NCBI GenBank assembly: GCA_028713285.1
Contig: JAQTOP010000026.1
Location: forward strand, 1-38,617
Source: Terrimicrobiaceae bacterium
GTDB lineage: Bacteria; Verrucomicrobiota; Verrucomicrobiia; Chthoniobacterales; JAATET01
DNA length: 38,617 nt
Direction of reading: 5' to 3'
Shown: positions 17,720 through 25,551 of the stretch, piece after piece
Numbering within the stretch: position 1 is the first letter of the stretch
Layout: each line of letters begins with the position of its first letter
Made by a program: the position numbers and the translations under genes
Notes under the pieces: generated by a model
The model's database searches: none
What the model was told of the DNA's origin: nothing
Seen by the model: the letters and a program-made list of their open reading frames with translations, nothing else

Positions 17720-18142
17720 ATGAAGCCCTGGATCGCGTTCGCCATTGTCTCGATGATCTTCGCCGGATTTACCTCGGTGATCGCCAAGCTGGGGCTGGCG
17801 GGCATTTCGGGAGAACTCGGCCTCGCCGTTCGGACGGTTTTTGTCACCCTCATCGTTCTGGCGTTCGCCTTCGCGACCGTGCCGGCGAGCCAGCTCGGCA
17901 CCCTCACCGGCGCGAATTATTTCTGGCTCGGCCTCTCGGGAATCACGACTTCGCTCTCGTGGATCTTCTATTACAAGGCGCTCAAGGATGGCGAAGTATC
18001 CACCATCGCCCTCATCGACAAGGGCAGTGTCGTCGTCGCCGTGCTGCTGGCGTTCGTCATCTTGAAGGAACAAATCACCCCGCGAGTGATGGTCGGCGCC
18101 GCGTTCATGCTTACGGGAATCTTGATCATCGCGAGGAAATGA
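17720..18142 (+). CDS. Half-size EamA/DMT-superfamily transporter
   Basis: 140 residues, five membrane segments, a single EamA repeat: MKPWIAFAIVSMIFAGFTSV, ANYFWLGLSGITTSLSWIFYY, ALKDGEVSTIALIDKGSVV and the C-terminal VGAAFMLTGILIIARK. Single-repeat EamA proteins probably work as dimers; their substrates (metabolite export or sugar-like compounds) are mostly unknown. It starts 24 bases after the FHA-cyclase stop on the same strand, so co-transcription is possible. Full-size DMT proteins have two such repeats; there is no sign of a lost second half, as the protein ends with the normal basic tail. Confidence 0.85.
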   Translation: MKPWIAFAIVSMIFAGFTSVIAKLGLAGISGELGLAVRTVFVTLIVLAFAFATVPASQLGTLTGANYFWLGLSGITTSLSWIFYYKALKDGEVSTIALIDKGSVVVAVLLAFVILKEQITPRVMVGAAFMLTGILIIARK

Positions 18143-18250
18143 GCCCTCCCGAAAAGCAGGGCGTCCTCCGTTGACGCACAGTCCGGATTGCAAAACCATT
18201 TGGTTGCACGCGGCCGGCGCGTATGGTGCGCGCAACACAACTGGGAAATC

Positions 18251-19516
18251 TTGAAGGCGGGCATCCATGGACTGGTCGGGGCAATCCTCATCACAGGGCA
18301 CGCCTGCGCCGCCCTCACGTATGAGGGGGTGAACCTCGCCGGCGCCGAATTCGGCAGGAGCGGCATCGATTCGAACGGTCTGCCGATTCCCATCCTGCCT
18401 GGCGATCCGGGGACCACCTACATGTATCCGACGCAGGCAGAAGTCGCCTACTACAGCGGCAAGGGTATGAACACCTTCCGGCTGCCATTCCTCTGGGAGC
18501 GGCTGGAGCCGGATTTGAGCAGCGGTCAGCTTGATGCGATCCAGCTTGGTTACATCACCGACTTCGTCTCGCAGGTAATGACCATCACCGGCAACAACGG
18601 CTACGTCATCCTCGATCCGCACGATTTTGGCCAATACTTCTCCGGCGGCGCAGGCCACGCCATCGGCTCCCCGGAGGTGAGCGTCGCGGATTACGCCAAC
18701 CTCTGGGCGCAGCTCGCCGCGTCATTTGCCGGCGACGACCACGTGATCTTCGGCCTCATGAACGAGCCCGCCGGCACGCCGCTCATCACGACGGAAAACT
18801 GGTTCACCGCCGCGCAGGCCGCGATCACTGCAATTCGCGACACGGCCCATGCGGACAACCTCATCCTCGTCCCGGGAAACTATTTCACCGGAGCGTGGAG
18901 CTGGGTCTCGGGCAATGGAAACGGCACGCCGAACTCGCAAGTGATGGGCGGCCTCGTGGACAATGGGGTCAGCGGCTCCGGGAAAAATCTCGTTTACGAG
19001 GTGCATCAATATCTCGATGCGGACTACAGCGGCACGTCGCCAGACATCGCCCATCCCGACGCCAGCCTCACGCTTGGCCCGTTCACGCAATGGCTCGCAT
19101 CCACAGGCAACAAGGGCTTCCTTGGAGAGTTTGCCGTTGCCCCCGGCTCCATGCAGCAGGCGGCTGTCTCCAGCCTGCTTAACTACCTCGACGCAAATTC
19201 GAACGTATGGACCGGCTGGACGTGGTGGGCCGGCGGACCGCTCTGGGACAATTACATGTTCAGCATTGAGCCGACCGCCAACTTCACGACCGACGCCCCG
19301 CAGATGGCCTATCTCACCCCGTTCCTGCCCGCCGCCGTGCCCGAGCCCGCGTCCGGCGCGCTCGTCCTCGGCGCCGCGCTGCTTCTGCTTGCCTACCCCG
19401 CAGCCTGCACGGCGCGGAGCTGGATGTCGCCGATCTCCAGCTCCAGCGCCTCCTCCGCGACGCGCAGGAAGCCCTCGCTCGCATCGGTGAGCGCGACCTG
19501 CAGGCTGCCGAGCTGA
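18251..19516 (+). CDS. Glycoside hydrolase family 5 endoglucanase-like, PEP-CTERM anchored
   Basis: 421 residues from TTG 18251. The signal peptide KAGIHGLVGAILITGHACA ends before ALTYEGVNLAG. GH5 features: NTFRLPFLWERLEP, VILDPHDFG, acid/base Glu172 in GLMNEPAG, VYEVHQYLD, and nucleophile Glu293 in FLGEFAVAPG, with WTGWTWWAGGPLW near the end. It should cut beta-1,4-glucan type chains outside the cell. The C-terminus has VPEPASGAL and a hydrophobic stretch, a PEP-CTERM sorting tail, but the usual basic cluster and stop are missing; the frame runs a further 120 bases over the 3' end of the opposite murI gene. Start is uncertain: TTG 18251 gives the best signal peptide, TTG 18188 would also be open. 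Confidence 0.83.
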   Translation: MKAGIHGLVGAILITGHACAALTYEGVNLAGAEFGRSGIDSNGLPIPILPGDPGTTYMYPTQAEVAYYSGKGMNTFRLPFLWERLEPDLSSGQLDAIQLGYITDFVSQVMTITGNNGYVILDPHDFGQYFSGGAGHAIGSPEVSVADYANLWAQLAASFAGDDHVIFGLMNEPAGTPLITTENWFTAAQAAITAIRDTAHADNLILVPGNYFTGAWSWVSGNGNGTPNSQVMGGLVDNGVSGSGKNLVYEVHQYLDADYSGTSPDIAHPDASLTLGPFTQWLASTGNKGFLGEFAVAPGSMQQAAVSSLLNYLDANSNVWTGWTWWAGGPLWDNYMFSIEPTANFTTDAPQMAYLTPFLPAAVPEPASGALVLGAALLLLAYPAACTARSWMSPISSSSASSATRRKPSLASVSATCRLPS

Positions 19517-20238
19517 CGCTCCGGCGCCGCAAGCGACTGCGATTTCAAAATCTCGTTCACCGCGAGCGCGCAGTTGTGGGCGGAATCCACGAGCGTCACT
19601 GCCTCGCCGGCCGCCCTCGAGATCGCCTCGCGCAGCAGCGGGTAGTGCGTGCAGCCGAGCACGAGCGTATCGATCCCCTCAGTCAGCAACGGATCGAGAT
19701 AACGCCGAAGGACTTGATCCGTGATCGCGTCCTCAAACCACGCCTCCTCTATGAGCGGCACGAGCACGGGGCAGGGTTCGGCAAAGACGCGGGCGTCCGG
19801 GGCGAGCGCATGGATCGCCTGCTCGTAGGCGTGGCTCGCGATGGTCGCCCGCGTGCCGATTACGCCGATGCGCCCGTTGCGGGTCGAGCGCACCGCTGCC
19901 GCCGCGCCGGGGTCGATCACTCCCTGCACCGGCAGGTTGAAGAGCTGCTTGAGCCGCGGCACGGCCAGGGCCGAGGCCGTATTGCACGCCACGACGATGA
20001 GCTTCGCCTGCTCCGCGAGCAGCAGCCCCGCGATCTCGACGCTGTAGCGCTCGATGGTCCGCCGGCTCTTCCCTCCATAGGGCACGCGCGCCGTGTCGCC
20101 GATGTAAAAAATCTGCTCCGCCGGCAGCAACTGCTGCAACGCCGCGACCACGGTGAGCCCTCCGATTCCGGAATCGAACACGCCGATCGGCCCCTTCTCG
20201 ATTTCCACGGCGACATTCGGCGAATCCGGCGACTCCAT
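19393..20238 (-). CDS. murI: Glutamate racemase
   Basis: 281 residues. It interconverts L- and D-glutamate for peptidoglycan. The two catalytic cysteines are Cys85 (VVACNTASA) and Cys196 (LGCTHYPLL); GVFDSGIGGLTV (Asp22-Ser23) and GDTARVPYGGKS are also present. ATG 20238 is chosen because it places GVFDSGIGG at the usual distance from the N-terminus; an in-frame extension to 20388 has no family match. The 3' end overlaps the tail of the GH5 gene on the other strand. A strong inverted repeat lies 22-58 bases upstream of the start. Confidence 0.95.
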   Translation of the reverse strand: MESPDSPNVAVEIEKGPIGVFDSGIGGLTVVAALQQLLPAEQIFYIGDTARVPYGGKSRRTIERYSVEIAGLLLAEQAKLIVVACNTASALAVPRLKQLFNLPVQGVIDPGAAAAVRSTRNGRIGVIGTRATIASHAYEQAIHALAPDARVFAEPCPVLVPLIEEAWFEDAITDQVLRRYLDPLLTEGIDTLVLGCTHYPLLREAISRAAGEAVTLVDSAHNCALAVNEILKSQSLAAPERQLGSLQVALTDASEGFLRVAEEALELEIGDIQLRAVQAAG

Positions 20239-20260
20239 CCGCGCAGGATAACGAATTCTT

Positions 20261-20296
20261 CGGTCTGGTGAAAAGGAAAGCGCGCTTTCCAGACCG
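20261..20296. repeat. Nested inverted repeat upstream of murI
   Basis: CGGTCTGG (20261-20268) and CCAGACCG (20289-20296) form 8-bp arms. Inside them sits a 16-bp perfect palindrome, GGAAAGCGCGCTTTCC (20275-20290), which partly overlaps the right arm, so two alternative hairpins compete. In the murI transcript it would lie in the 5' leader; as DNA it could be an operator. No T-run follows on either strand, so it is not a typical terminator. Confidence 0.5.
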
Positions 20297-20446
20297 CGCA
20301 GAACGCGGATTCTTCCTTGTGAAATCGCCCCCCCGTTGCAATGCCGAATTCCTGGGTTGACTCTCCGGCCCGTTTCTGTCACGGCCAACGGCCATTGGCA
20401 ATGGGTTGCGATTTCCGCCCGCCCAATAGCCGAAAAAAACCATCAT

Positions 20447-21295
20447 ATGATAACGATTCGTCATGGCTTCCTGTTCTCCTCGGGCATCGCGCTGGGAATT
20501 TTCCTGATCTGCATTCCATCCCGTGCACAGTTGGTGACATGGGGCGCCGCCCAGACCATCACCGGCGTGGGCGATATCTCAACCTCCGGGACCTATGTTG
20601 ATGCCATGAATCTCTCCGGCGTTCATGGCGCGGGCAACAACACGACATTCACTCAAGTGACGATTGGCGACACGATCTTTCACGCATCGACCTATGGAAC
20701 TCTTCCAGGGAATCCGACGACTGTTGGAGCGTCGTTCCTGGCGTCGGATGGTCTCAACATTTCCGCTGCGGTGCAGGCTGGCTACAATGCGGGAGTGGAT
20801 GGGGGAGTCAATTTCACAAGCGGCACTCCCTCCTCTTCCGATTACAGCCTGGCCGTCAGCAACGGAGCGTATCTCAGTTCCGCTGGCTTCACCCAGTTGA
20901 GTTATGTCACACTCTCGGGGCTGGCCGTTGGTCACAATTATCAGGTGCAGGTATGGACCTATCTCGATGCGACTCCGACCGGGTCGCTTGATAACACGAC
21001 GTCCTTGAGCGGAACGGCTCCGATTTCCTTGAATCCGAATGCGGGCAACGCGACCGCGGGCGGGCAATTCGTAATCGGCACGTTCACGGCGACCTCGGCG
21101 ACTTTGACGTTCAATTGGAGTTACTCGGGAACGATGGGACCGACCCAGGATTCGGCGCTGCTGAACGACGTGGCGCTTCGCGACTTGACTCCTGTTCCGG
21201 AACCTTCGACCTGGGCGTTGCTGTTGGGTGGGATCGTCACGGTGGGTTTCCTCGCCGGGCGGCGCCGGACCCGGGGCATCGGCGTAAGATCCTAA
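20447..21295 (+). CDS. Secreted PEP-CTERM protein of unknown function
   Basis: 282 residues: a signal peptide (MITIRHGFLFSSGIALGIFL, cleaved near SRAQ), a Gly/Thr/Ser/Asn-rich beta-type body and a classic PEP-CTERM tail, VPEPSTWALLLGGIVTVGFL followed by AGRRR. The body begins TWGAAQTITGVGDISTSGT, a pattern seen in many planctomycete and verrucomicrobial secreted proteins. It has no catalytic motif I can identify. PEP-CTERM proteins are exported and processed by an exosortase (not in this window). The stop overlaps the CBM9-like gene on the other strand by four bases. No Shine-Dalgarno is visible. Confidence 0.85.
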   Translation: MITIRHGFLFSSGIALGIFLICIPSRAQLVTWGAAQTITGVGDISTSGTYVDAMNLSGVHGAGNNTTFTQVTIGDTIFHASTYGTLPGNPTTVGASFLASDGLNISAAVQAGYNAGVDGGVNFTSGTPSSSDYSLAVSNGAYLSSAGFTQLSYVTLSGLAVGHNYQVQVWTYLDATPTGSLDNTTSLSGTAPISLNPNAGNATAGGQFVIGTFTATSATLTFNWSYSGTMGPTQDSALLNDVALRDLTPVPEPSTWALLLGGIVTVGFLAGRRRTRGIGVRS

Positions 21296-21954
21296 CAAAA
21301 TCGCAGATCGAGCCGCGGCCAGTCCGCCGCGCGATGGAAATCTAGCTCACCCAGTGGAGCGGTGGACGAGAGCACGGGCTGCAAGCGTCCGCGCGTGTAA
21401 TCGTAACGGGCGAAATTCACCCGGACGCGGCTGCCGTGCCACGGCGCGCGTTCCTCGAAGATGCGGCGCAGCGGAATCTCGGCGTGGACTTCCCAGCCCG
21501 CGGGCACGGCTCGGGCCCGCGCGCGAATGCGCCAGCGCGTGATCCTGTAGGCGCGCAGCGGATCGGCCGGCGCGGTCCAATCGAGCGCCAGGGTGCGCAT
21601 CGGAGCGGGCCAGCGGAGCTGAAGCAATGCGGCGCCGGGTGTGACGTGAAATTCGTAATAGGCGGCCTGCCCCTCCGGCTGGAGAAAGATCTCAAACGTA
21701 TCGCCGTGCGGAAAAGCGGGGACGCCGGAGTGCGTCACGGGATTGAACACGTCGCGGTCGCGCAGCGTCGCGAATACGGCCAGCGACATCCCCGCGAGCG
21801 CGACCCGCACGCGCCCCGGCGCGAAGAGGGGCTCGGGGATTTCCCGCCAGGCCTGGCTCAACTCGAGCGCCGGCCGGCCGCGGAAGCCGCGGCGCAGCGC
21901 CTCCCAGTCACGCGAGCCGGAGGGCGGCAACGGCGTAACGGGAATCGCATCCAT
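21292..21954 (-). CDS. Stand-alone CBM9-like sugar-binding protein
   Basis: 220 residues without a signal peptide or membrane segment. The region VRVALAGMSLAVFATLRDRD, then GDTFEIFLQPEGQAAYYEFH and GWEVHAEIPLRRIFEERA, shows the strand pattern of family 9 carbohydrate-binding modules (DOMON-like sandwich). No catalytic domain is attached. It starts on the base after the ridA stop (TGA then ATG), so it is co-translated with ridA, although no shared function is obvious. A cytoplasmic sugar-binding or sensing role is possible but unproven; family assignment is from pattern only. Confidence 0.7.
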   Translation of the reverse strand: MDAIPVTPLPPSGSRDWEALRRGFRGRPALELSQAWREIPEPLFAPGRVRVALAGMSLAVFATLRDRDVFNPVTHSGVPAFPHGDTFEIFLQPEGQAAYYEFHVTPGAALLQLRWPAPMRTLALDWTAPADPLRAYRITRWRIRARARAVPAGWEVHAEIPLRRIFEERAPWHGSRVRVNFARYDYTRGRLQPVLSSTAPLGELDFHRAADWPRLDLRFC

Positions 21955-22344
21955 TCAGTCGAGCGCGACGACGGCTTCGATCTCGACGTCAAAGCCCAGA
22001 AGCTGCGCGCCGAGCGTGGTGCGCACGGGCTTGTGCCCGCCGAAAAAGCGGGCATACACGCCGTTCATTTCGGCGAAATTTTCCTTCGTGAGTTCGGCGA
22101 GATACACGCGGCATTGAACGACCTGCGCAAGCGTCGTGCCGGCGGTGCGGACCACGCGCTCGAGGTTCGTCAGCACGATTTCCGTCTGCTCGGCGACCGT
22201 TCCGCGGACAATCCCGCCAATCGCCGGATCGAGAGGAATTTGACCGGAAACGAACAGCATGCGGCCCTGCGCGACGATCGCCGGAGAATACGGCCCGATC
22301 GCTGGCGGACCGCCGGGAATTTCGGAGAGGAGTTCGATTGGCAT
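21955..22344 (-). CDS. ridA: RidA/YjgF family enamine deaminase
   Basis: 129 residues, full length. RidA hydrolyses reactive imine/enamine intermediates such as 2-aminoacrylate made by PLP enzymes. Seen: GPYSPAI, FVSGQIPLDP, AEQTEIVLTNLERVV, KPVRTTLGAQ with the substrate-binding Arg (about residue 108) and the C-terminal VEIEAVVALD with Glu121/123. The protein is cytoplasmic. It starts 55 bases after polX and ends immediately before the CBM9-like gene. Confidence 0.92.
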   Translation of the reverse strand: MPIELLSEIPGGPPAIGPYSPAIVAQGRMLFVSGQIPLDPAIGGIVRGTVAEQTEIVLTNLERVVRTAGTTLAQVVQCRVYLAELTKENFAEMNGVYARFFGGHKPVRTTLGAQLLGFDVEIEAVVALD

Positions 22345-22399
22345 GGAAAATTGACTACCGCAAGGCGGCCGCGCGGTCGAGCGAAGTGCGGCGGCGTTG

Positions 22400-24139
22400 T
22401 CAGCGCCCGCGTTTTCGCGCGAGAACGCCGGCGATCTTCGCAGACGGCAGGCAATTCACCACGTCGTCGCGTGTGAGCCAGCCTTTCCGCGCAATGCGGG
22501 CGCCGAAGGCCAGATCCTGCAGACCCCGCGTGGAATGGGCGTCCGGGTTGATCGAGCACTTCACGCCTTTTTCCTTCGCCAGCGGCCACCAGCGCCAGTC
22601 CATGTCGAGGCGGCGCGGATTCGCATTCAGCTCGATGATCGTGCCGGTGGCAGCGGCGGCTTCGATGATGGCGGGGATGTCCACCTTGTAAGGGTCGCGG
22701 GTGGTGAGCAGACGGCCCGTGAGATGCCCGAGCATGGTGACGTGGGGATTCGAAATCGCGCGGATGATGCGCTTCGTCATCTCGGCCTCGCTGAGAGTGA
22801 ACGACGCATGCACCGAGGCGACCACGTAGTCGAGCGAGGCCAGCACGTCGTCGGGAAAATCGAGCGTGCCGTCCTTGAGGATGTCGCATTCGGTGCCGGC
22901 GAACAGGCGGAAGCCGTCGAACCCCGCGTTCAACCGGTCAATGTCGGCGCGCTGCGCCTCGAGGCGCCCGGCATCGAGGCCGTTCGCCTGCACCGAGCTC
23001 TTGCTGTGGTCGGCAATGCCGAGGTATTCGAGACCGAGCTCGATCGCCGCGGCAGCCATCTGCTCGAGCGTCGCCCGGCCATCGCTGGACGTGGTGTGGT
23101 TGTGAAATGTGCCGCGCAGATTGTGGCATTCGACGAGCCGGGGCAGATCGCCGCGCTCGGCGGCGGCGAATTCTCCGCGGTCCTCCCGCAATTCCGGCGG
23201 AATGTTTGCCAGCCCGAGCGCCCTGTAAATATCGGCCTCCTCGCGCACCTCGGGCAGCGGCTCGGAAAGCGTGCGGCCCTCCGCGAGGCTGAATCGATAC
23301 TCGTTGAGCGACCAGCCGCGGTCGAGTGCGCGGCCGCGCAGGCGGACATTGTGCTCCTTGCTGCCCGTGAAATACTGGATCGCGAAGGGATATTCCGCGG
23401 CGGACACGACGCGGAGGTCGCATTGCAGCCCATTTTTCAGCACCACGCTCGTCTTGGTGGCGCCGGCCGCCAGCACGCGCTCGACCAGCTCGTGGCCCGC
23501 GAAATCTTCGCTCACGAGCTTCGCCTCGCGGGTGGCGACGATCAGGTCGAGGTCATGCACGACCTCCTTCGCCCGGCGGCAGCTGCCCGCGGCCTCTGCG
23601 TGGAGCACCTCGGGATGCGAGCGTAGATCTTCGAGCAGACGATTGGCGACCGGCGCGACGTCCCCGAGCAGAAACGCGCCGGCGTTCTTCTTCCGGTGAT
23701 CGATGGCGGCGAGAATGTTCGCCGCGGTCTTCTCGCCGAAGCCGGGAAGCGCGGCGACGCGCCCGTCCCGGCAGGCGCGTTCCAACCCGCTAAGCGACGA
23801 GATTTTCAACGCGTCGTAGATCGCCTTGATTTTCTTTGCGCCGAGTCCCTGGAGTTCGAAGAGCAGCAGGATGTCGGGCGGGAAGGCCTCGCGCAACTCG
23901 TCGTATTGCGGCAGGGCGCCGGTCTGGACGAGCGTGGCGATTTTCTCCGCGATGGCCTTGCCGATGCCATCCACCGCCTCGAGCCGCTTCTCCGCCACCA
24001 GCGTTTCCAGCGGCTCACTCAGCGTCTCGATGGCGCGCACTGCATTCGCATAGGCGCGAACCTTGAACGGATTCTCCCCCTTGAGTTCGAGCAGCCGGCC
24101 AAAATTCTCCAGCACGCCGGCGATTTCCTCCTTCGTCAT
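22400..24139 (-). CDS. polX: DNA polymerase X family with PHP phosphoesterase domain
   Basis: 579 residues, normal for bacterial PolX, a gap-filling repair polymerase. Helix-hairpin-helix regions at about 50-60 (VDGIGKAIAEK) and 130-141 (LPGFGEKTAA), polymerase palm with GSCRRAK (185-191) and the metal Asp residues Asp196, Asp198 and Asp241, then a C-terminal PHP domain from about 335 (HNHTTSSDGR, IADHSKSS, DILKDGTLD, GHLTGRLL, INPDAHST) with the metal-binding histidines for 3'-exonuclease or phosphatase activity. ATG 24139 is chosen because AAGGAG lies eight bases before it; a longer start at 24214 adds unlike residues. It is divergent from a small secreted protein gene and is followed by ridA. 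Confidence 0.94.
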   Translation of the reverse strand: MTKEEIAGVLENFGRLLELKGENPFKVRAYANAVRAIETLSEPLETLVAEKRLEAVDGIGKAIAEKIATLVQTGALPQYDELREAFPPDILLLFELQGLGAKKIKAIYDALKISSLSGLERACRDGRVAALPGFGEKTAANILAAIDHRKKNAGAFLLGDVAPVANRLLEDLRSHPEVLHAEAAGSCRRAKEVVHDLDLIVATREAKLVSEDFAGHELVERVLAAGATKTSVVLKNGLQCDLRVVSAAEYPFAIQYFTGSKEHNVRLRGRALDRGWSLNEYRFSLAEGRTLSEPLPEVREEADIYRALGLANIPPELREDRGEFAAAERGDLPRLVECHNLRGTFHNHTTSSDGRATLEQMAAAAIELGLEYLGIADHSKSSVQANGLDAGRLEAQRADIDRLNAGFDGFRLFAGTECDILKDGTLDFPDDVLASLDYVVASVHASFTLSEAEMTKRIIRAISNPHVTMLGHLTGRLLTTRDPYKVDIPAIIEAAAATGTIIELNANPRRLDMDWRWWPLAKEKGVKCSINPDAHSTRGLQDLAFGARIARKGWLTRDDVVNCLPSAKIAGVLARKRGR

Positions 24140-24207
24140 CGATGCTCCTTCTCCTCCGCGGACGTTCGGCTGACAAGCCGCATTCTCCCCGGCATGCTGG
24201 CGATTTT

Positions 24208-24236
24208 TTGACACCGCCCGCGCATTTGGCTAGCTT
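24208..24236 (+). promoter_or_regulatory. Predicted promoter of the small secreted protein gene
   Basis: TTGACA (24208-24213), a 17-bp spacer, then TAGCTT (24231-24236). The start codon is at 24248, so the mRNA leader would be only a few bases long. The same TTGACA...TAnnnT pattern precedes the leader peptide at 26925. Confidence 0.5.
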
Positions 24237-24247
24237 CCGCGCTCGTC

Positions 24248-24769
24248 ATGAAAATCAGATCGATCCGAATTCTCCTTGCCGCGGTTGCGGCTCTTGCATC
24301 CGTCACGGCTGGAGAAGCGCAAACGAAACCGAGCCTCGTCCGGTTCGCCGGCTCCTACACGGGAACCGCAACATCCAACACCGCTGCCGGCACCCTCGGG
24401 TCGAACGCGACGCTCACGTTTACGGGCTTTCAGGGCAGCCTCCGAGGCACGTTTCTTTACACGGGCATCCTCAACCAGCTCGGCGTCGCGCAGAATGTCA
24501 ACCAGACGCTCAATATCACGCGCAAGGGCAGGCTGCGCGGTCGCGTCAACGTCGGAAGCATCAACGGCACGGGCTCCGGTAGCGCCAGACTCACCGGCAA
24601 ACAGCTCCGCGTCTCGATGACCTATCTGCTCCAGAGCCTGCCCTCGCCGACTGCGATCACGTTCACCGGCGCGGTGAAATTCGCCGGGAAGCGCGCGATC
24701 TGGACGACGACCGTGACTTCGAGCGACCCGACTTTCAACGGCTCACTGGTCGTGCAGGGCCGGCGCTAA
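24248..24769 (+). CDS. Small secreted beta-rich protein, unknown function
   Basis: 173 residues starting MKIRSIRILLAAVAALASVT, a signal peptide cleaved near GEAQ. The mature protein is rich in Thr, Ser, Gly and Asn with alternating strands (FAGSYTGTATSN, ATLTFTGFQGSLRGTFLY, FTGAVKFAGKRAIWTTTV), which suggests a lipocalin-like or small beta-barrel fold. No cysteines in the mature part and no known family. It has its own candidate promoter. The stop overlaps that of the lysozyme-like gene on the other strand by four bases. Confidence 0.8.
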   Translation: MKIRSIRILLAAVAALASVTAGEAQTKPSLVRFAGSYTGTATSNTAAGTLGSNATLTFTGFQGSLRGTFLYTGILNQLGVAQNVNQTLNITRKGRLRGRVNVGSINGTGSGSARLTGKQLRVSMTYLLQSLPSPTAITFTGAVKFAGKRAIWTTTVTSSDPTFNGSLVVQGRR

Positions 24770-25530
24770 TGCGCCGCGTAGGAGGCGACGCGGTTCCGCC
24801 AGCCCGGCAGCCACTTCGCCTCGTTGCGCGCTTTCGGGGAATTCTCCACGCGCCGGGTGAGCACCTGATCGGCGGCCTTTGAAAATGCGGGCAGCGCGGG
24901 CCCCTCGCCCATGGCCGCAAGCACCTGCAGCAGACCCCAGCCCTGACCCGTGTAGCGCTCGGTCGGGCTGGTTCCCTCGCCCTTGAAATTCACGTAATCG
25001 ATCAGCGCATACATTCCGAGCGGCTGGGCGGCGACGCGGTAAAAGTTTGCGCGAATGCCCTCGCGCTCACCCGCCGGCGCGACGGCCAGCATCTTCGGAA
25101 GCGCCCGCTCGAGCCGGTGCGCGCAAAATCGGGCCTGCAGCGCCACGCTGCCTGCGAGGAGGGCGCGGAGCTGCTTGACCCGCGGACTGTCGAGATCGGC
25201 CATGAATTCCGCGCGCATCTTCCATGGGCACGGACCGCGCAGCCAGCCCGGGACCGGCACTCCCCCCGCCTCAAGAGCAGCCACGAGGGCGGGAAAGCTC
25301 TCCTCGAACGGCCCGCGATTGCCGGCCGGATACCAGATGAAATGGCCGATGCCGAGCGAGGCAAATTCCTCGCCGCGATTCCACGACGTGAGCCCGCTCA
25401 CGGTGCCCGCGCATTCGTTCTTCCAAATCCGCCGCCCGATCGCGAGCGCCTGCGCGTCGGAGAGCGTGACGTCCTGCGCGCAGGCCATGCCGGCGGCGAA
25501 AAGAAAAATGACGAGTGACCGGACCATCAT
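24766..25530 (-). CDS. Secreted protein with lysozyme-like EC...GIGH motif
   Basis: 254 residues with a signal peptide (MMVRSLVIFLFAAGMACA, cut before QDVTLS). Near the N-terminus: AIGRRIWKNECAGTVSGLTS, then GEEFASLGIGHFIWYP. The distance and content of the NEC Glu and the GIGH box resemble the catalytic Glu and IGIGH of phage T4-type muramidases. The rest (IDYVNFKGEG, RYTGQGWGLLQVLAAM) fits a helical enzyme. Similar full-length secreted proteins exist in several phyla as conserved hypotheticals. A cell-wall role is inference from the motif alone. It starts 21 bases after the Kef-type antiporter gene, probably in the same unit. Confidence 0.72.
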   Translation of the reverse strand: MMVRSLVIFLFAAGMACAQDVTLSDAQALAIGRRIWKNECAGTVSGLTSWNRGEEFASLGIGHFIWYPAGNRGPFEESFPALVAALEAGGVPVPGWLRGPCPWKMRAEFMADLDSPRVKQLRALLAGSVALQARFCAHRLERALPKMLAVAPAGEREGIRANFYRVAAQPLGMYALIDYVNFKGEGTSPTERYTGQGWGLLQVLAAMGEGPALPAFSKAADQVLTRRVENSPKARNEAKWLPGWRNRVASYAAH

Positions 25531-25551
25531 ATGCAGCGCTGCCGCGGCCAG

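Noticed and set aside
16760-18658. 632-codon minus-strand open frame across FHA-cyclase, EamA and GH5 genes
   Set aside because: Asp/Glu/Gly-rich antisense shadow of three well-supported genes.
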